Source of the DNA: Nocardioides panacis
Lineage (GTDB): Bacteria > Actinomycetota > Actinomycetes > Propionibacteriales > Nocardioidaceae
Direction: 5' to 3'
Length of the DNA stretch: 64,000 nt
NCBI RefSeq assembly: GCF_019039255.1
Contig: NZ_CP077062.1
Coordinates: 4,340,001 to 4,404,000, forward strand
The notes beneath the pieces were generated by a model. The model was not told where the DNA came from, ran no database searches, and saw only the letters and a program-made list of their open reading frames with translations. This document shows, one piece after another, positions 60,312-64,000 of this stretch. The translations under genes and the position numbers were made by a program. Positions within the stretch are counted from its first letter, which is position 1; each line of letters opens with the position of its first letter.

Positions 60312-62171
60312 TCAGAACGCGGACTCGTCGAGCTCCATCAGCGACAGGTCGGTCGCCTCGGCGATGGCCCGCTCGGCGGTGATCTTCGGGAGCACGGTGC
60401 GGGCGAAGAACTGCGCCGCCGCGACCTTGCCCTCGTAGAACGCCTGGTCCTTGCCGGTGTCGCCGGAGAGCTTCTCCAGGGCGATCTCCGCCTGCCGCAG
60501 CAGCAGCCAGGCGCAGACGATGTCGCCGAGCACCATCAGCAGGCGCGAGGTGTTCAGGCCCACCTTGTAGATGTTCGCGATGCTGCCGCCCTCGGCGTTC
60601 GGGTCGGCCGACATCAGGTCGGTGATCAGGTGACCGACGATCGCCTGGGTGTCCTCGAGCCCCTTGGCGAGCAGCTCGCGCTCGTTCTTGAGGCGGCCGT
60701 TGCCGGCCCCGCTGCCGATGAACTTCTCGATCTCGCCGGCCAGGAAGCCGAGCGCCGTGGCCTGGTCCTTGACGATCTTGCGGAAGAACAGGTCCTGGCC
60801 CTGGATCGCCGTGGTGCCCTCGTAGAGCGTGTCGATCTTGGCGTCCCGGACGTACTGCTCGATCGGGTAGTCCTGCAGGAACCCGGACCCGCCGAAGGTC
60901 TGCAGCGACTCGGTGCCGAGCAGCACCCACGAGCGCTCCGAGCCGTAGCCCTTCACGATCGGCAGCAGCAGGTCGTTGACCCGCTCGGCGAGCTCGTCCT
61001 TCTCGCCGTTGTGCTCGGAGACCATCACCCGGTCCTGCCAGGAGGCGGTGTAGAGCACCAGCGCGCGCATGGCCTCCGCGAACGACTTCTGGGTCATCAG
61101 CGAGCGACGTACGTCGGGGTGGTGGGTGATCGTGACGCGCGGCGCGGTCTTGTCCGAGGCGCGGGTCAGGTCCGGGCCCTGCACGCGGCTCTTGGCGTAG
61201 TCGAGCGCGTTGAGGTAGCCGGTCGACAGCGTCGCGATGGCCTTGGTGCCGACCATCATCCGGGCGTTCTCGATGACCTGGAACATCTGCGCGATGCCGT
61301 CGTGCACCTCGCCGAGCAGCCAGCCCTGGGCGGGCTCGTGCTCGCCGAAGGTGACCTCGCAGGTGTTGGAGACCTTGATGCCCATCTTCTTCTCGACGTT
61401 GGTGACGTGCGCGCCGTTGCGCTCGCCGGTCAGCTCGCCGGTCTCGAGGTCGAAGTGCAGCTTGGGGACGATGAACAACGAGAGGCCCTTGGTGCCGGGT
61501 CCGCCCTTGCCCTCGACGCCCACCGGCCGCGCCAGCACGAGGTGGATGATGTTCTCGCTCATCTGGTGCTCGGCGGAGGTGATGAACCGCTTCACGCCCT
61601 CGATGTGCCAGGAGCCGTCGGACTGCTGGGTGGCCTTGGCCCGGCCGGCGCCGACGTCGGAGCCGGCGTCGGGCTCGGTGAGCACCATGGTGGCGCCCCA
61701 CTGCTTCTCGATCATGTGCTCCGCGATCTTCTTGTCGCGGTCGTTGCCGTTGCGGTGCAGGATCGAGGCGAAGCTCGGGCCGCAGGCGTACATCCAGACC
61801 GGCGCGTTCGAGCCGAGCACCAGCTCGCCGATCGCCCAGTTCAGGGTCGACGGCGCGGGCTGGCCACCGAGGGCGGCGGGGATCGAGAGCCGCCAGTACT
61901 CCGCGTCCATCCAGGCCTGGTAGCTCTTCGCGAACGACGCCGGGACGTCCGCGGTGCCGGTCGCCGGGTCGAACACCGGCGCGTGCCGGTCCCCGTCCTC
62001 GTACGACGCGGCGAGCTCGTCGCCCGCCAGCCGGTCGACCTCGCTGAGGATCGAGCGCGCCGTGGCGGTGTCGATCTCCTCGAACGGGCCGGTGCCGAGG
62101 ATCTCGTCGCGCGCGAGGACCTCGAACAGGTTGAACTCGATGTCCCGGAGGTTGCTCTTGTAGTGGCTCAC
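60312..62171 (-). CDS. Acyl-CoA dehydrogenase, FadE5-like long form
   Basis: A 619-aa flavoenzyme of fatty acid beta-oxidation. The start [18 protein letters not shown] and the blocks [59 protein letters not shown] and [14 protein letters not shown] match mycobacterial FadE5 and related long acyl-CoA dehydrogenases. The C-terminal 130 residues are an extra helical domain (AcylCoA_DH_N/C fused form). It oxidises acyl-CoA at the alpha-beta bond and feeds electrons to ETF. GTG start behind AGGTGGAG. A good promoter with a palindrome over the -10 box lies upstream. Confidence 0.92.
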   Translation of the reverse strand: MSHYKSNLRDIEFNLFEVLARDEILGTGPFEEIDTATARSILSEVDRLAGDELAASYEDGDRHAPVFDPATGTADVPASFAKSYQAWMDAEYWRLSIPAALGGQPAPSTLNWAIGELVLGSNAPVWMYACGPSFASILHRNGNDRDKKIAEHMIEKQWGATMVLTEPDAGSDVGAGRAKATQQSDGSWHIEGVKRFITSAEHQMSENIIHLVLARPVGVEGKGGPGTKGLSLFIVPKLHFDLETGELTGERNGAHVTNVEKKMGIKVSNTCEVTFGEHEPAQGWLLGEVHDGIAQMFQVIENARMMVGTKAIATLSTGYLNALDYAKSRVQGPDLTRASDKTAPRVTITHHPDVRRSLMTQKSFAEAMRALVLYTASWQDRVMVSEHNGEKDELAERVNDLLLPIVKGYGSERSWVLLGTESLQTFGGSGFLQDYPIEQYVRDAKIDTLYEGTTAIQGQDLFFRKIVKDQATALGFLAGEIEKFIGSGAGNGRLKNERELLAKGLEDTQAIVGHLITDLMSADPNAEGGSIANIYKVGLNTSRLLMVLGDIVCAWLLLRQAEIALEKLSGDTGKDQAFYEGKVAAAQFFARTVLPKITAERAIAEATDLSLMELDESAF

Positions 62172-62246
62172 TGCTCCACCTTCGAAATCAGGAGGTACCG
62201 CTCACCCGAGGATGGGCGGTGGCCGGCATGTCGGCCCTACTCGTCA

Positions 62247-62264
62247 GTAACATCATTATGCTAC
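62247..62264. promoter_or_regulatory. Imperfect 18-bp palindrome over the fadE5-like promoter
   Basis: GTAACATCATTATGCTAC has seven of nine base pairs matching in dyad symmetry and covers the -10 box. Its form suits a TetR-type fatty-acid regulator; the regulator gene is not in the window. Confidence 0.55.
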
Positions 62265-62283
62265 CGGCGAGTACGAACGGCAA
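62255..62283 (-). promoter_or_regulatory. Promoter of the FadE5-like gene
   Basis: On the minus strand TTGCCG (62283-62278), 17 nt, CATAAT (62260-62255). This is the best consensus promoter seen in the window. The leader is about 75 nt. Confidence 0.65.
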
Positions 62284-62437
62284 CCCCGACCCCCCGACCG
62301 GCCCGTCCGGGTCATTGTCGGCCCGGGGCCCCGCCCCTAGCGTCGAGGAGGGTGACCAGGACGTCGCACCGGGGGGAGCTGGGGCGGCGCCCCGCCGAGC
62401 GGCACCGGTCATCCGCCCGACCCGATCGGAGCAGGCC

Positions 62438-62728
62438 ATGGCCTACGGAATCGTCCACCACTTCGCCGGCGGCACCCAGGAGCAGTACGACGCGTCCATC
62501 GCCGCCGTGCACCCCGGCCCGGACCAGCTGCCGGAGGGCCAGGTCTTCCACGCCGCCGGACCGTCGGAGGGCGGCTGGACCATCGTCGCGGTCCACGAGT
62601 CCCAGGCGAGCTGGGAGAAGTTCCGCGACGAGATCCTCCTGCCGCGCATGCAGGCCGGCATCGACGGCGGCTTCGCCGGGCCGCCCACGGAGACCACGAT
62701 CGACCTGTACGCCCTGCACACGCCGTAG
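62438..62728 (+). CDS. Small conserved protein, possible dimeric alpha/beta-barrel fold
   Basis: A 96-aa protein without signal peptide or membrane helix. The layout MAYGIVHHFAGGTQEQYDAS, AAGPSEGGWTIVAVHESQASWEKFRDE and a closing strand resembles small actinobacterial proteins with a ferredoxin-like dimeric alpha/beta-barrel (antibiotic-monooxygenase-like) fold. No function is known. CGGAG stands 7 nt before the ATG at 62438. It has no partner gene on the same strand. Confidence 0.72.
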   Translation: MAYGIVHHFAGGTQEQYDASIAAVHPGPDQLPEGQVFHAAGPSEGGWTIVAVHESQASWEKFRDEILLPRMQAGIDGGFAGPPTETTIDLYALHTP

Positions 62729-62746
62729 CCCGGCGCCGCGGCCGGC

Positions 62747-63205
62747 TCAGTGCGGGGCGAGGACCGAGGGCGGCAGCTCCAGGTCGGGCACCAGCTCGAC
62801 GAGCAGGGCGCGGACCCGGGCGTCGAGGTCGGCGACGATGCCCCGCACCGTCCGCGGGTCCTGCCCGCCGGGGTCGGCGACCGGCCAGTCGACGTACCGG
62901 ACGCCCGGCACGTAGGGGCACTCCTCGCCGCAGCCCAGCGTGACGGCGACCGTGCTCGCGGCGACGGTGTCGCGGGTCAGGCGCTCGGGCACCTCGCGCG
63001 AGGTGTCCAGGCCGAGCGCCTCGAGCACCTCGGCGACCTCGGCGTGGATGTGCTCGCCGGGCTGGGTGCCCGCGGAGAGCGCGCGCACGCGGCCGCCGGC
63101 GTAGTGCTCGGCCAGCACCCGGCTGATCACGGAGCGGCCGCCGTTGCGGACGCAGGCGAACACCACCTGGGGGACGGTCTCGGTGGGTTCCTCGGGGGTC
63201 GTCAT
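62747..63205 (-). CDS. Arsenate reductase-like low-MW phosphatase (ArsC)
   Basis: A 152-aa protein of the low-molecular-weight phosphatase fold. The P-loop VFACVRNGGRSVISR (nucleophile C18, R24) and the later LGCGEECPYVPGVRYVDWPVADP match the ArsC/ACR group that reduces arsenate with thiols. The CxxxC-type pair near residue 95 (GCGEEC) would supply the resolving cysteines. Its ATG overlaps the stop of the aquaporin gene by 4 nt. Arsenate reductase next to an aquaglyceroporin is a known arsenic resistance pairing, in which arsenite leaves through the channel. Confidence 0.85.
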   Translation of the reverse strand: MTTPEEPTETVPQVVFACVRNGGRSVISRVLAEHYAGGRVRALSAGTQPGEHIHAEVAEVLEALGLDTSREVPERLTRDTVAASTVAVTLGCGEECPYVPGVRYVDWPVADPGGQDPRTVRGIVADLDARVRALLVELVPDLELPPSVLAPH

Positions 63206-63963
63206 CGGGCGCTCCTCGGGGTGCTGCCGGTCTCGTGACCGGGTGCGTGCGGGACGACGACGTCCCCGGCCGCCTCGCCGACGTGCGGGTAGAGCCAGGC
63301 GACGAGGCCGACCGCGACCGCGCCGCCGACGAGCTGGGCGAGGACGAAACCGGGGACGGAGCCGGGAGCGATGCCGGCGAAGGTGTCGGAGAAGACCCGT
63401 CCCAGGGACACCGCCGGGTTCGCGAACGACGTGCTCGAGGTGAACCAGTAGGCGGCCCCGATGTAGGCGCCGACGGCGGGCGCGGCGAGCATGCCCCGAC
63501 CGGTGCGCGCGAGGGCGAAGACCAGCGCGACGAGCCCGGCCGTCGCGACGACCTCGGCGAGGAGGAGGTGGCCGCCGGAGCGGTCCTTCGTGGAGAGCTC
63601 GGTGAGCGGCACCTGGTACATCAGGTTGGCGAGCTCGGCGCCGGCGACCGCCCCGACGCACTGCGCGACCGTGTAGGCGGCCGCGTCGGCGCCGGAGAGC
63701 CCGGTGCGGGTACGGCGGCCGAGGAACCAGTCGGCGGCGGACACGACGGGGTTGAGGTGGGCCCCGGAGACGGGACCGAACAGCAGGATGAGGACCGTCA
63801 GGCCGAGGAACGTGGCCGTCGAGTTCTCCAGGAGCTGCAGGCCGACGTCGTCGGGCGAGAGCCGTTGCGCGGCGATGCCGGACCCCACGACGACCGTGAC
63901 GAGCAGGGCGGTGCCGAGGAGCTCGGCGGTGAGCCGTCGGGCGAGGTCGCGAGGTGGCGTCAT
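63202..63963 (-). CDS. MIP-family channel (aquaporin/aquaglyceroporin, AqpS-like)
   Basis: A 253-aa membrane protein with six helices and two half-helix loops. The first pore motif is NPV (SGAHLNPVVS) instead of NPA; the second is the normal NPA (FANPAVS). It would pass water, glycerol or, with the coupled ArsC gene, arsenite. The tail is charged and His-containing. ATG at 63963; the region upstream (63964-64000) contains a direct repeat GGTGCAGGTC and then the window ends, so any ArsR-type regulator lies outside. Confidence 0.88.
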   Translation of the reverse strand: MTPPRDLARRLTAELLGTALLVTVVVGSGIAAQRLSPDDVGLQLLENSTATFLGLTVLILLFGPVSGAHLNPVVSAADWFLGRRTRTGLSGADAAAYTVAQCVGAVAGAELANLMYQVPLTELSTKDRSGGHLLLAEVVATAGLVALVFALARTGRGMLAAPAVGAYIGAAYWFTSSTSFANPAVSLGRVFSDTFAGIAPGSVPGFVLAQLVGGAVAVGLVAWLYPHVGEAAGDVVVPHAPGHETGSTPRSAR

Positions 63964-64000
63964 CGGGTGGTGTCGTTCCTTCGGTGCAGGTCGGTGCAGG

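Overview
The window is chromosomal DNA from a high-GC actinobacterium, most likely of the Nocardioides/Nocardioidaceae type. The evidence is: GC-rich DNA with G/C in almost every third codon position; many GTG and some TTG starts; start-stop overlaps of the GTGA/ATGA type; several apparently leaderless genes with a TANNNT box 6-7 nt before the start codon; and actinobacterial families such as a FadE5-like acyl-CoA dehydrogenase, an AccD3-like carboxyltransferase, an LpqY-SugABC-like importer and a DUF6458 protein. I saw no rRNA, tRNA, CRISPR array, integrase or transposase, and the layout looks like core chromosome with accessory catabolic clusters.

Layout. 1-3331 (minus): the start of a response regulator cut by the window edge, an EAL phosphodiesterase, and an operon of small membrane protein, low-MW phosphatase and fructosamine-kinase-like protein. 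3366-5166: a GntR regulator divergent from a DDAH-type amidinohydrolase, with two copies of one palindromic operator between them. 5433-7550: divergent EamA exporter and HisC/Pat aminotransferase, both apparently leaderless. 7748-11444: a heterodimeric ABC exporter. 11597-14175: a membrane protein, an SRPBCC protein and an EamA transporter. 14458-18130: a 2-oxo-acid dehydrogenase operon (E1 alpha, E1 beta, E2). 18192-21711: GntR-MFS pair converging on an acyl-CoA carboxyltransferase. 21762-24835: a histidine kinase with a cNMP-type sensor domain, coupled to a response regulator fused to a thioredoxin-reductase-like flavoprotein. 24938-29908: M1 peptidase, GH32 glycosidase, PaaK, PaaI and a GNAT. 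30020-31791: hydrolase and a Tat-type lipoprotein with an LAS/M15-like fold signature.

31799-41882 is the most interesting metabolic block. It holds a FAD/GcvT oxidoreductase, a choline-kinase-like phosphotransferase, an APC permease, a FadR-type regulator, a glutamine-synthetase-like ligase, an aldehyde dehydrogenase, an SDR and a PuuD-like gamma-glutamyl hydrolase. Together they fit uptake of an amine or amino alcohol, gamma-glutamylation, oxidation of the masked alcohol and aldehyde, and release of glutamate. It is followed by an LpqY-SugABC-like sugar importer (42058-46298). 46366-52415 holds a secreted protein, an S10 peptidase, a VOC protein, a DHFR-like reductase, a succinate-semialdehyde-type dehydrogenase and SerA. 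52590-54563 is a tandem pair of secreted six-cysteine proteins of unknown family. 54572-63963 holds an acyl-CoA ligase, an NHLRC2-like thioredoxin/NHL protein, a DEAD-box helicase behind an attenuator-like leader, DUF6458, a FadE5-like dehydrogenase, a small conserved protein, and an arsenate reductase-aquaporin pair.

Two cross-cutting observations matter. First, seven genes carry eight apparent frameshifts, and every one is a single extra base, either in a C/G run of 6-7 or at the sequence CGTGGAAGC; this looks more like a systematic sequence error than like decay. Second, a 55-bp palindromic element with 10-bp terminal inverted repeats occurs three times directly behind stop codons.
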